Shown here: positions 9,439 to 17,034 of the stretch, one piece after another
Layout: every line of letters begins with the position of its first letter
Numbering within the stretch: position 1 is the first letter of the stretch
Assembly: GCF_001426665.1 (NCBI RefSeq)
Contig: NZ_LMEY01000001.1
Coordinates: 564,054 to 628,053 of the forward strand
Direction: 5' to 3'
Source of the DNA: Rhizobium sp. Root1334
GTDB lineage: Bacteria; Pseudomonadota; Alphaproteobacteria; Rhizobiales; Rhizobiaceae
Length of the DNA: 64,000 nt
The notes under the pieces: generated by a model
What the model was told of the DNA's origin: nothing
Databases searched by the model: none
What the model saw: only the letters and a program-made list of their open reading frames with translations
Position numbers and translations under genes: made by a program

Positions 9439-10209
9439 ATGGCCTTGCCAGCCGCGCAATTTCACGACCTTAAAGGGCGTGGCGTCCTGATCACCGGTGG
9501 CGGTTCGGGCATCGGCGCCGCTTTGGTCGAAGGCTTTGCCCGGCAGGGTGCGCGTGTTGCCTTTCTCGACATTGCCGAAACCGATAGCCGGGCGCTGGTG
9601 GAACGGCTCGCTCCCACTGTCGATCATGTCCCGGTTTTCATCCAGGCCGATCTGCGCGACATTGCGGCGATAAAGTCCGCCGTCGATCAGGCTGCCAGCG
9701 CAATGGGGTCACTCAGTATCCTCATCAACAATGCCGCGCGCGACGACCGCCAGCAGCTTGAGGACGTCACCGAAGCGAGCTGGGACGAAAGCCAGGCGGT
9801 CAATCTGCGGCATGTGTTTTTCACCTGCCAGGCCGCTGCCCCGCATATGCGCCGGGCGGGCGGCGGCTCGATCGTCAATTTCTCGTCGATCGCCTTCATG
9901 CTCAACATGGGCGAAATCCCGGCCTACGCGACCGCCAAGGCCGGGATTGTCGGCCTGACCAAGTCGCTTGCCGGCAAGCTTGGTCCCGACAATATCCGCG
10001 TCAACGCGGTTTTGCCGGGCATGGTGGTGACCGAGCGGCAGAAGAAGCTCTGGATCAGCGATGCCGCGATTGCCGGCATGATCGAAAAACAATGCCTGAA
10101 AAACATGCTCGTCGCGGACGACATGGTTGGCCCCTGCCTGTATCTCGCTTCCGACTGTTCGGCGCGGATGACGGCACAGGCCATGATCATCGACGGAGGA
10201 GTATTTTAA
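9439..10209 (+). CDS. SDR family NAD(P)-dependent dehydrogenase (probable sugar dehydrogenase)
   Basis: A 256-residue classical short-chain dehydrogenase. The cofactor motif TGGGSGIG is at 19-26, NNAA follows strand 4, and the catalytic Ser and YxxxK are present (FSSIAFMLN and AYATAKAG). The ATG at 9439 is preceded by GGGAGAG at a good distance; the upstream GTG at 9373 is inside the operator candidate and was rejected. It is the first gene of a four-gene operon, and its TAA overlaps the kinase ATG (TAATG). In this context it probably oxidises an aldose such as D-galactose or a related sugar to the lactone, or a sugar acid; the exact substrate is inference. Confidence 0.88.
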   Translation: MALPAAQFHDLKGRGVLITGGGSGIGAALVEGFARQGARVAFLDIAETDSRALVERLAPTVDHVPVFIQADLRDIAAIKSAVDQAASAMGSLSILINNAARDDRQQLEDVTEASWDESQAVNLRHVFFTCQAAAPHMRRAGGGSIVNFSSIAFMLNMGEIPAYATAKAGIVGLTKSLAGKLGPDNIRVNAVLPGMVVTERQKKLWISDAAIAGMIEKQCLKNMLVADDMVGPCLYLASDCSARMTAQAMIIDGGVF

Positions 10210-11126
10210 TGACGGCAGCATCCTATGCGGCAGTGGATTGGGGAACCTCGAGTTTCCGCCTCTGGGTCATCAGCGAGAGCGGCGCGGTTCTGGCGGAGCG
10301 CCGTAGCAGCGAAGGCATGACGACCGCCGTAAAGACAGGTTTTTCCGGCATACTTGAATCCCACCTTGCCGCCGTTGCAGCACCGCCGCATCTGCCGGTG
10401 ATCGTCTGCGGCATGGCCGGTGCCCGTCAGGGCTGGGTCGAGGCAGGTTATCTGGATACACCTGCCCCACTCAGCGCCATCGTCAAGGCGGCCGTTACCG
10501 TGCCCGATGCCAACCGCGATATTCGCATCCTGCCTGGCCTTGCCCAAAGAAGCGAGGAGGCGCCGGACGTGATTCGCGGTGAGGAAACCCAGCTGCTCGG
10601 CGCGATCTCGCAGCTCGGGGGCGGCAGCCATCTCGTCTGCATGCCTGGTACACACAGCAAATGGGTGCGCGTGACCGGCGGCATTGTCGATGGTTTCTCG
10701 ACCTTCATGACCGGCGAATTGTTCGACGTCATCGCCAAGCATTCGATCCTCAGCCACGCCATCGCCGATGCCGGTTCCTTTGCCAATGATGACCCGGCCT
10801 TTCTTGGCGCGGTTGCCAAGACGGTGAAAAACCCGGCCCTTGCCACCAATCTGGTCTTTACCGTGCGCAGCGGCCAGCTGCTGCATGGCCTGCCTGCTGG
10901 TGATGCCAAGGCTCGCTTGTCCGGCACGCTGATCGGCCTGGAAATCGCCGGTGCGCTTGCCACCGCCAAACCCGGCAGCAGCGTCTGCCTGGTGGCGTCG
11001 GGCGGCCTTGCAGGGCTGTATCAATCGGCGCTGACCGCTCTCACTCTCAATCCCGTTATCATCGATGCCGATGAAGCCGTTCGCCACGGCCTTGCCGCCG
11101 CGGCCAACGCCATCTGGCCAGCCTGA
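10209..11126 (+). CDS. dgoK: 2-dehydro-3-deoxygalactonokinase
   Basis: 305 residues. It begins MTAASYAAVDWGTSSFRLWV, where DWGTSSFR is the phosphate-1 motif of the DgoK family, and contains GEETQLLGA and MPGTHSKWV, also typical of it. It phosphorylates 2-keto-3-deoxy-galactonate to the 6-phosphate with ATP in the cytosol. The start overlaps the SDR stop by one base, with GGAGG about nine bases upstream. A longer frame from 10092 lies inside the SDR gene and was not used. The aldolase for its product follows after 12 bp, which supports the assignment. Confidence 0.92.
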   Translation: MTAASYAAVDWGTSSFRLWVISESGAVLAERRSSEGMTTAVKTGFSGILESHLAAVAAPPHLPVIVCGMAGARQGWVEAGYLDTPAPLSAIVKAAVTVPDANRDIRILPGLAQRSEEAPDVIRGEETQLLGAISQLGGGSHLVCMPGTHSKWVRVTGGIVDGFSTFMTGELFDVIAKHSILSHAIADAGSFANDDPAFLGAVAKTVKNPALATNLVFTVRSGQLLHGLPAGDAKARLSGTLIGLEIAGALATAKPGSSVCLVASGGLAGLYQSALTALTLNPVIIDADEAVRHGLAAAANAIWPA

Positions 11127-11138
11127 AGGACGACCCGC

Positions 11139-11771
11139 ATGAACCGCATACCCTTTCCACCAATGAAATATCCGCTGATCGCCATCCTGCGCGGCCTGAA
11201 GCCCGAGGAAACGCAGGGCGTCGTCGGCGCGCTGATCGAAGCCGGATTTACCGCCATCGAGATTCCGCTCAATTCACCCGATCCGTTCCGGTCGATCGAG
11301 ATTGCCGTAAAGATGGCGCCGGCCGGTTGCCTGATCGGCGCAGGTACAGTCTTGACCACCGAGCAGGTTGAAAAGCTCGATGGCGTCGGCGGCAAGCTGA
11401 TGGTCAGTCCGAATGTCGAGACCGACGTGATCGCCCTTGCTGCGGCACGCGGCATGGTCACCATGCCGGGCGTCCTCACTCCGACCGAAGCGCTCGCTGC
11501 CGCCCATGCCGGCGCAACCGGCCTCAAGTTTTTTCCGGCCAGCGTGCTTGGCCCGGCCGGCATCGCGGCGATCCGCACCATCCTGCCAACAGACCTCGAA
11601 ATCGCCGCCGTCGGTGGCGTTTCCGATACCAATTTCGGCGACTATGCCGCGATCGGCATCAAGAGCTTCGGCCTCGGTTCCAGCCTCTACAAGGCCGGTA
11701 TGACCGCTGCCGAGGTTGCGGAGCGGGCGCGGGTGACGATCAAGGCCTATGATGCGGTGTACGGAGCATGA
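11139..11771 (+). CDS. dgoA: 2-dehydro-3-deoxy-6-phosphogalactonate aldolase
   Basis: 210 residues, the usual size of class I KDPG/KDPGal aldolases. It has AIEIPLNSPDPFRSIE (catalytic Glu region) and GLKFFPAS, where Lys is the Schiff-base residue; GAGTVLT is also conserved. It cleaves KDPGal to pyruvate and glyceraldehyde-3-phosphate. It lies between dgoK and the lactonase, overlapping the latter by four bases (ATGA). The galactonate dehydratase that should supply the substrate for DgoK is not in this operon and would have to come from elsewhere. Confidence 0.92.
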   Translation: MNRIPFPPMKYPLIAILRGLKPEETQGVVGALIEAGFTAIEIPLNSPDPFRSIEIAVKMAPAGCLIGAGTVLTTEQVEKLDGVGGKLMVSPNVETDVIALAAARGMVTMPGVLTPTEALAAAHAGATGLKFFPASVLGPAGIAAIRTILPTDLEIAAVGGVSDTNFGDYAAIGIKSFGLGSSLYKAGMTAAEVAERARVTIKAYDAVYGA

Positions 11772-12652
11772 GCGAAACTATTCCCTTTTCCGGCCGGATC
11801 CTCAGCGAGTTGACACTCGAACTCGGCGAAGGCCCGACCTTCGACCCCGCCACCGGCACCGCCTGGTGGTTCAACATCAAGGGCCGCGAACTGCATGAAC
11901 TGCATCTGGAAAGCGGCCGCAAAACCCTGCATGTCCTGCCCTTCATGGGCAGCGTGCTGGCGGTCATCGATCCGCAACGCCAGTTGATCGCATCGGACAA
12001 AGGCCTGTTCATCCGCGACACCAAAACCGGAGAGCTGAGCGCCTACGCAGCTCTGGAAAGCAACCCGGGCAACCGCTCGAATGACGGCCGCGTACATCCA
12101 TCCGGCAGCATTTGGGTCAGCACCATGGGCCGCAAGGCCGAAAAGGAAGCCGGTGCCATCTATCACGTCGCCAAGGGCGCGGTGACACGGCTTTACGGCG
12201 GTATCAGCATTCCCAACGGCATCTGCTTTTCGCCCGACGGCAGTATCGGCTATTTCGTCGATAGCGCTATCAACCACATCATGCGGGTCGATCTCGATCC
12301 GGCGACAGGTCTGCCGGTCGGCGAAGCAACCGTGTTCAGCGACCAGAGCGACAACCCTGGCGATGTCGATGGTTCCGTCTGTGACGCCGATGGCCGGATC
12401 TGGAATGCACGCTGGGGTCAGGGCGCCGTCGATGTCTATACGCCTGACGGCACGCGGGTTGCCCGCCATGCACTGCCCGCCACCCAGTCGAGCTGCCCCG
12501 CCTTCATCGGTGCCAAGGCAGACCGCCTGCTGGTGACATCCGCCTGGCAGGACATGGATGACGCCGCCCGCAAGGCCGATCCGAATGCCGGCAAGACGTT
12601 CGAACTCGGCGTGGCGGTCAATGGCCGTTTCGAGCCGGGCTACAAGCTCTGA
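11768..12652 (+). CDS. SMP-30/gluconolactonase family lactonase
   Basis: 294 residues of six-bladed beta-propeller type. LGEGPTFDPATGTAWWFNI near the N-terminus carries the metal-binding Glu. NDGRVHPSGSIWVSTMG, SIPNGICFSPDG and NPGDVDGSVCDADGRIWNARW match the other conserved blades, including the Asn and Asp ligands. Family members hydrolyse sugar lactones using a divalent metal. As the last gene of the SDR-dgoK-dgoA operon it most likely opens the lactone produced by the dehydrogenase, giving a De Ley-Doudoroff-type galactose route, or a similar route for another sugar. The strong terminator at 12686 ends the unit. Confidence 0.9.
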   Translation: MSETIPFSGRILSELTLELGEGPTFDPATGTAWWFNIKGRELHELHLESGRKTLHVLPFMGSVLAVIDPQRQLIASDKGLFIRDTKTGELSAYAALESNPGNRSNDGRVHPSGSIWVSTMGRKAEKEAGAIYHVAKGAVTRLYGGISIPNGICFSPDGSIGYFVDSAINHIMRVDLDPATGLPVGEATVFSDQSDNPGDVDGSVCDADGRIWNARWGQGAVDVYTPDGTRVARHALPATQSSCPAFIGAKADRLLVTSAWQDMDDAARKADPNAGKTFELGVAVNGRFEPGYKL

Positions 12653-12685
12653 AGCGGAACTCCTGTTTTGCTTGAAGAGTGAACG

Positions 12686-12717
12686 AAAAAGCCGGACATT
12701 TGCCCGGCTTTTTCTTT
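12686..12717. terminator. Bidirectional rho-independent terminator
   Basis: A 10-bp perfect stem AAAAAGCCGG (12686-12695) pairs with CCGGCTTTTT (12704-12713) across an 8-base loop, followed by CTTT. The A/T flanks make it work in both directions. It serves the sugar operon on plus and the membrane-protein gene ending at 12730 on minus. Confidence 0.9.
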
Positions 12718-12729
12718 GTTATCAGCATG

Positions 12730-13836
12730 TCAGGCGTGTGAAGCGGCCGGTCGAGACGGCCGCAGCCGCCACCAGGTCTCGCCGGCATAAATCGCCAGGC
12801 CTGCGGCGATGAAGAGTTCCTTGTACTCAGTCGGATCCCAGAGCCGCAGCAGGCGGTCGGATTCGGCCAGGAACAGTTGCTGCACCGCAACGATCGAGAT
12901 TGCCAGAATGGCATACAGTAGAAACTCTTTCCACAGACCATGCCGCAGCGCCAGATTGACCAGAACGAGAAGGATGATCACGGTCATCATCACCGATATC
13001 TGTGTTGGCAGCACACCCCATCGTCCGCTGTTGAACGCGACCATGGGGGCACTGGCCGCGAGCACGAAGACGCTGGGCATCACCGCAGCACCAGTGCTGC
13101 CCTTCAACCACCGCCGCAAAAACAGGCCAACGAAAGGAACAAACACCAAAAGGAAAAAAGCGCCACTATAATAGATGAGCTCGGATGCTCCGGTTGCTAT
13201 GTTGTGGAAGTTGAATTCCTTCTGGTCGTTCAGGGCCGCGAATGCCTGCGGTGTCGCCACATTGAAGACGCGCTGCATCCACGAAATCTCTTCCATACCG
13301 ATGACGAAGAAAACCAGAGCGAACATACCAGCAAAACCGGCGAGCCAGACCGGACGCCCGCCGCCGGGTCGTGTTCCAGCCAATTGTCCGATCGCAACAA
13401 GCACGAAAAAGGCTGACGCAATGAAGAGGAAGAGCGCCGACAGCCATTCGAAAGGACCATCTTCCAGCGATAAAGCATTGAAACGCTGAGGGTTACGCGA
13501 GAACAACCAGGCGCACCAGAGGGCAAAAACCGTCACCCCAGCGCTGATCAAAATCGATTCCAGTGGCAGCCGCGGCACAGCCGGTCCCCCATGCGGCACG
13601 CCATCTTTCCAAAGCGCGCGGACCAAAGCCGTCGACAGGAGAAAGGCGACGAACGACCGGAAAAGATCATAGGGGTGCAGGCGCGGCGCCCTTTCGGTGT
13701 TGTAGCTGACACCGAGAAAGGCGTGTTCATAAACGAACATGGCAGCCATCACGGCGAGCGAGACAATGCCCATGCGCAACACATGCAACTGCAACACGCG
13801 CTCCAACAACATCCACTTCAATTGATACAACTCCAT
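12730..13836 (-). CDS. Polytopic membrane protein of unknown function (EEISWxQR motif)
   Basis: About 368 residues from the ATG at 13836 (MELYQLKW); a GTG frame extends to 13965 but adds a non-membrane segment of odd composition. No good Shine-Dalgarno is visible. I count roughly nine to ten hydrophobic segments. The most striking stretch is IGMEEISWMQRVFNVATP followed by NDQKEFNFHNIATG: an acidic/aromatic motif at the end of a membrane segment and a His/Asn motif before the next. I recall this EEISWxQR...NxHN arrangement from uncharacterised bacterial membrane proteins but cannot name a function. It stands alone, convergent with the sugar operon. Confidence 0.7.
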   Translation of the reverse strand: MELYQLKWMLLERVLQLHVLRMGIVSLAVMAAMFVYEHAFLGVSYNTERAPRLHPYDLFRSFVAFLLSTALVRALWKDGVPHGGPAVPRLPLESILISAGVTVFALWCAWLFSRNPQRFNALSLEDGPFEWLSALFLFIASAFFVLVAIGQLAGTRPGGGRPVWLAGFAGMFALVFFVIGMEEISWMQRVFNVATPQAFAALNDQKEFNFHNIATGASELIYYSGAFFLLVFVPFVGLFLRRWLKGSTGAAVMPSVFVLAASAPMVAFNSGRWGVLPTQISVMMTVIILLVLVNLALRHGLWKEFLLYAILAISIVAVQQLFLAESDRLLRLWDPTEYKELFIAAGLAIYAGETWWRLRPSRPAASHA

Positions 13837-14271
13837 AGCGGGGATCAAAAAACGGCCGTCTTTGCAGCACAGCCCCAAGCCGGTAAAAATTTTTAATTTT
13901 AGTGTTTGAGCGGAGCGTGAATTCCAGTCTTGCCGCTGGAATGACACGCCCAATCTGCAGCGCACAGTTGCAGGACTTGGTTACTTTTTCCTGCCAAAAG
14001 AAGTGCGATGAGATAAAAACGCCGAAAAATTCCCGCCAAAATAGAAGTAGCCAGCATTACCTGGTTCAAGCGTATTGGCCGAATTCCTTTCCGTTCTGGC
14101 TGAAGCCAGCTTCCGTAGCCTGCTTATAAAACGAAAAGTTCCTCCTCCAATTGCATATTTTTTTACGGAACCACCCTCCACCTGAGCCGTTGTGTTTGCA
14201 TCACCGGTGCGGCGGCAAGGATTTGAACCCCGCGCTTTGATCGACAAAGAGAACGAAAAGGTAGGTTTACA
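13837..14271. other. AT-richer intergenic region between divergent genes
   Basis: It separates the membrane-protein gene (minus) and the PRC-barrel gene (plus) and is visibly richer in A/T than its neighbours, with runs such as AAAAATTTTTAATTTTA near 13887. Promoters for both genes are expected here. A short tRNA-3'-end-like string near 14207-14232 was examined and rejected. No gene is supported. Confidence 0.35.
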
Positions 14272-14898
14272 ATGACCAAGAAACTCGTAGCTTCCGTCGC
14301 CGCAGGTGCACTTTTTGCTGGCGTCACCGTATTCGCACCCATGAGTTTTGCTCAGGAAACAACACAGCCGTCGGCTCAGCCGCAGACCATGGAAACGCCA
14401 ATGAGCGGCACCGAGCAGCCGGCTGACGCGATGAAGAAGCCGATGGACCAGGCGGCCGCAACCACGCCAGCCGCAGGTTCCGGTTACCTGACCGAACAGG
14501 GAGCAGACCAGATTGCGGCCAGCACCTATATCGGCCAGTCCGTCTACAATGCTTCGGATGAAAGCATCGGTGAGATCAATGACGTGATCTTCACCAAGGA
14601 CGGCTCGGTCGAAGCGGCTGTCATCGGCGTTGGTGGCTTCCTGGGGATCGGTGAAAAGAACGTCGCCGTTCCGCTGGATACGATTACGGTTGCCGATGTA
14701 CCGAACTCCGACGACCTGAAGCTGACCACGGCGGAAACCGCCGATACGCTGAAGGCAGCGCCGGAATTCAAGACCAAGTCGCAGCAGGTAGCTGAACAGA
14801 ATGCCAATACGCCGGTTGATACGACAACCACGTCGTCAACGGCTCCGGCAGCGGATCCTGCAATGAAGCCGGCTGAACAGCCTGCGACCAACCCGTAA
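14272..14898 (+). CDS. Secreted PRC-barrel domain protein
   Basis: 208 residues. A Sec signal peptide (about 1-27, MTKKLVASVAAGALFAG... ending SFAQE) is followed by a low-complexity Pro/Thr/Gln/Met region (28-75), one PRC-barrel domain (about 85-160: IGQSVYNASDESIGEINDVI, then VIGVGGFLGIGEKNVAVPLD) and a Pro/Ala/Thr tail. PRC-barrels are small adaptor domains; periplasmic versions in rhizobia are common but poorly characterised. The ATG has AGGTAGG upstream. A strong terminator follows. It is probably monocistronic. Confidence 0.88.
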   Translation: MTKKLVASVAAGALFAGVTVFAPMSFAQETTQPSAQPQTMETPMSGTEQPADAMKKPMDQAAATTPAAGSGYLTEQGADQIAASTYIGQSVYNASDESIGEINDVIFTKDGSVEAAVIGVGGFLGIGEKNVAVPLDTITVADVPNSDDLKLTTAETADTLKAAPEFKTKSQQVAEQNANTPVDTTTTSSTAPAADPAMKPAEQPATNP

Positions 14899-14921
14899 TC
14901 CCGTAGAGGGCTGGGTGAGGC

Positions 14922-14951
14922 GAAACGGCGGTGCGAAAGCGCCGCCGTTTC
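14922..14951. terminator. Bidirectional terminator hairpin
   Basis: GAAACGGCGG (14922-14931) pairs perfectly with CCGCCGTTTC (14942-14951), and the loop contains GCGAAAGC, an internal GNRA-capped stem. It lies between the convergent PRC-barrel gene and the flavoprotein gene ending at 14955. T-tracts are short, so the strength is uncertain. Confidence 0.75.
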
Positions 14952-14954
14952 TGT

Positions 14955-17003
14955 TTAGAACAGTACCCCGTAGCGAAGCGCGTCATAGATGCCCGCGTGA
15001 ATATTGCGGCTGGCAACGGCGTCGCCGATGCGGAAAAGATCGAACTCCCCGTCCGGATTACGAGTCTTGATCGGATTTTCCTGGCGGATCAGCGCCTTGT
15101 AGTCCACCGCACCGAGATTGCGCGACAGCGGCTTCAGCGCGAGATAGAGGTCGGCCATCGGCAGGGTTCCGTGTTCGACCACGACCTGCGCCACCCGCCG
15201 TTCGACCGCGGCCCTTTCCGAATAGTCAGAGCCAAGCACAGCAACCAATTGGTTGCCCTCGCGGCGCACCGATTTCAGCCTTGTATTGATCGTCACCCGG
15301 ACATTCTTTTCGGCAAATGCCTTGGCATAGGGAACATGGTTCATGCCGCCGATTTCCGGGGCGAACATGCGTTCCGGGGAGACGATCTCCAGTTCGGCAC
15401 CACTTGCCGCAATCAATTCCGCCGCTGTCATGCCGGTATGGGCGCCATTGTCATCGTAGAGCAGGACGGGACCTTCCGGCTTGATAACACCGGCGATGAT
15501 ATCCCAGCTGGAGACCACCAGGTCTTCGCCCGCTTCGAGAACCGGATTTTGTGCGATGCCGCCGGTGGCGATGACCACCAGATCCGGCTTTCGCTCCACG
15601 ATATCCTCAGCTTCGGCAAAGACATTGAAATGAATAGGAACGCCGAGACGCTCCAGCTCGGACAGGCGCCAGTCAACGATGCCGATCATTTCCTTGCGGC
15701 GCGGATTGCGGGCTGCGAGCAGGATCTGGCCCCCGGCCTCCCCGGTCGCCTCGAGCACTTCGACGGAATGACCACGCTCCGCCAGAACCCGTGCGGCCTC
15801 AAGTCCCGCCGGCCCCGCTCCGACCACGACGGCTTTCCGCAGAGGTCCGATTGTCTTCGAAATCACATGCGGGATGGTTGCCTCACGGCCTGTCGCCGCA
15901 TTGTGAATACAGAGCGCACCGCCGCCCTCGTAAATGCGATCAAGACAATACGTGGCGCCGACGCATGGGCGGATCTGGTTTTCGCGGCCTTCGATGATTT
16001 TCTTGACGATATGCGGATCGGCGATATGGGCGCGCGTCATGCCCACCATATCGAGCTTGCCTTCGGCGATCGCATGGCGGGCGGTCGCGACATCGGCAAT
16101 GCGGGCGGCGTGGAAGACCGGGAATTTGGTGGCGGTGCGAACCTCGCCTGCGAAATCCAGATGCGGCGATGCGACCATGCCCTGGATCGGGATAACATTG
16201 GTCAGATGCGCATCGTGATCGATATGACCGCGGATGATGTTCAGGAAATCGACCTTGCCGGACCCGGCCAGCCGTTTGGCGATCGCGACGCCTTCCTCGC
16301 GCGAGAGGCCGATATCCCATTGCTCATCCGCCACCATGCGGATACCGACGATGAAATCCGGGCCGACAGCCTTGCGCACCGCATCGAGAACCATGTCGGA
16401 AAAGCGCATGCGGTTATCGAGCGAACCGCCGAATTCGTCGTCGCGATGGTTGGTCGCGGGAGACCAGAAACCATCCATCAGATGGCCGTAGGCTTCGAAC
16501 TCTATGCCGTCCAGCCCTGCCGCCTGCATGCGCTGAGCGGCGCTGGCATAATCGCCAACGATGCGCTCGATATCCCAATCCTCGATCTCCTTTGGAAACG
16601 CCCGATGGGCGGCTTCGCGCACGGGTGACGGCGACAGCACCGGCAGCCAGTCGCCCTTGTTCCAGCCGGTGCGGCGGCCCAGATGGGTAAGCTGGATCAT
16701 CACGGCGGCGCCGTGCTCATGACAGTCGTCAGCAATCTTCTTCAGCCATGGCACGATCTCATCGGAATAGGCATAGAGATTGCCAAAGGCCGGCGGCGAA
16801 TCCTCCGAGACGATCGCCGAACCCGCCGTCATGGTCAGCGCGATGCCGCCCTTGGCCTTTTCGAGATGATAGAGCCGGTAGCGGTCTTTCGGCATGCCGT
16901 CTTCGGAATAGGCCGGCTCATGCGAGGTCGACATGATCCGGTTTTTCAATGTCAGATGCCTGAGCTGATAGGGCTGGAGCAACGGATCTTTCGTCGAGGT
17001 CAT
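14955..17003 (-). CDS. FMN/FAD oxidoreductase of the DgcA/StcD-like betaine demethylase type
   Basis: 682 residues. An N-terminal Old Yellow Enzyme-type TIM barrel (about 1-370) is followed by a Cys region and a C-terminal FAD/NAD(P)-binding half (about 390-680, with VVGAGPAGLEAARVLAERGH). This is the layout of trimethylamine dehydrogenase and 2,4-dienoyl-CoA reductase. The cluster region reads CVGATYCLDRIYEGG then LC, so the second of the four usual ligand cysteines is Ala; I recall this CVGAxYC form from dimethylglycine/stachydrine demethylases. The start at 17003 (MTSTKD) is likelier than 17048, which overlaps the upstream gene. It is downstream of the MttB-like gene, which suggests a joint role in degrading an N-methylated compound. 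Confidence 0.85.
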   Translation of the reverse strand: MTSTKDPLLQPYQLRHLTLKNRIMSTSHEPAYSEDGMPKDRYRLYHLEKAKGGIALTMTAGSAIVSEDSPPAFGNLYAYSDEIVPWLKKIADDCHEHGAAVMIQLTHLGRRTGWNKGDWLPVLSPSPVREAAHRAFPKEIEDWDIERIVGDYASAAQRMQAAGLDGIEFEAYGHLMDGFWSPATNHRDDEFGGSLDNRMRFSDMVLDAVRKAVGPDFIVGIRMVADEQWDIGLSREEGVAIAKRLAGSGKVDFLNIIRGHIDHDAHLTNVIPIQGMVASPHLDFAGEVRTATKFPVFHAARIADVATARHAIAEGKLDMVGMTRAHIADPHIVKKIIEGRENQIRPCVGATYCLDRIYEGGGALCIHNAATGREATIPHVISKTIGPLRKAVVVGAGPAGLEAARVLAERGHSVEVLEATGEAGGQILLAARNPRRKEMIGIVDWRLSELERLGVPIHFNVFAEAEDIVERKPDLVVIATGGIAQNPVLEAGEDLVVSSWDIIAGVIKPEGPVLLYDDNGAHTGMTAAELIAASGAELEIVSPERMFAPEIGGMNHVPYAKAFAEKNVRVTINTRLKSVRREGNQLVAVLGSDYSERAAVERRVAQVVVEHGTLPMADLYLALKPLSRNLGAVDYKALIRQENPIKTRNPDGEFDLFRIGDAVASRNIHAGIYDALRYGVLF

Positions 17004-17034
17004 TCTGTTTTCCCGGGAGGCGAGATGCCCGGTA

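Noticed and set aside
14207..14232. tRNA 3'-end-like string on the minus strand (GGTTCAAATCC)
   Set aside because: No anticodon arm or properly spaced acceptor partner can be drawn; the T-arm stem would need two G-U pairs. Probably chance.
13981..14247. 88-codon minus-strand frame upstream of the PRC-barrel gene
   Set aside because: TTG start, no Shine-Dalgarno and no similarity that I recognise.
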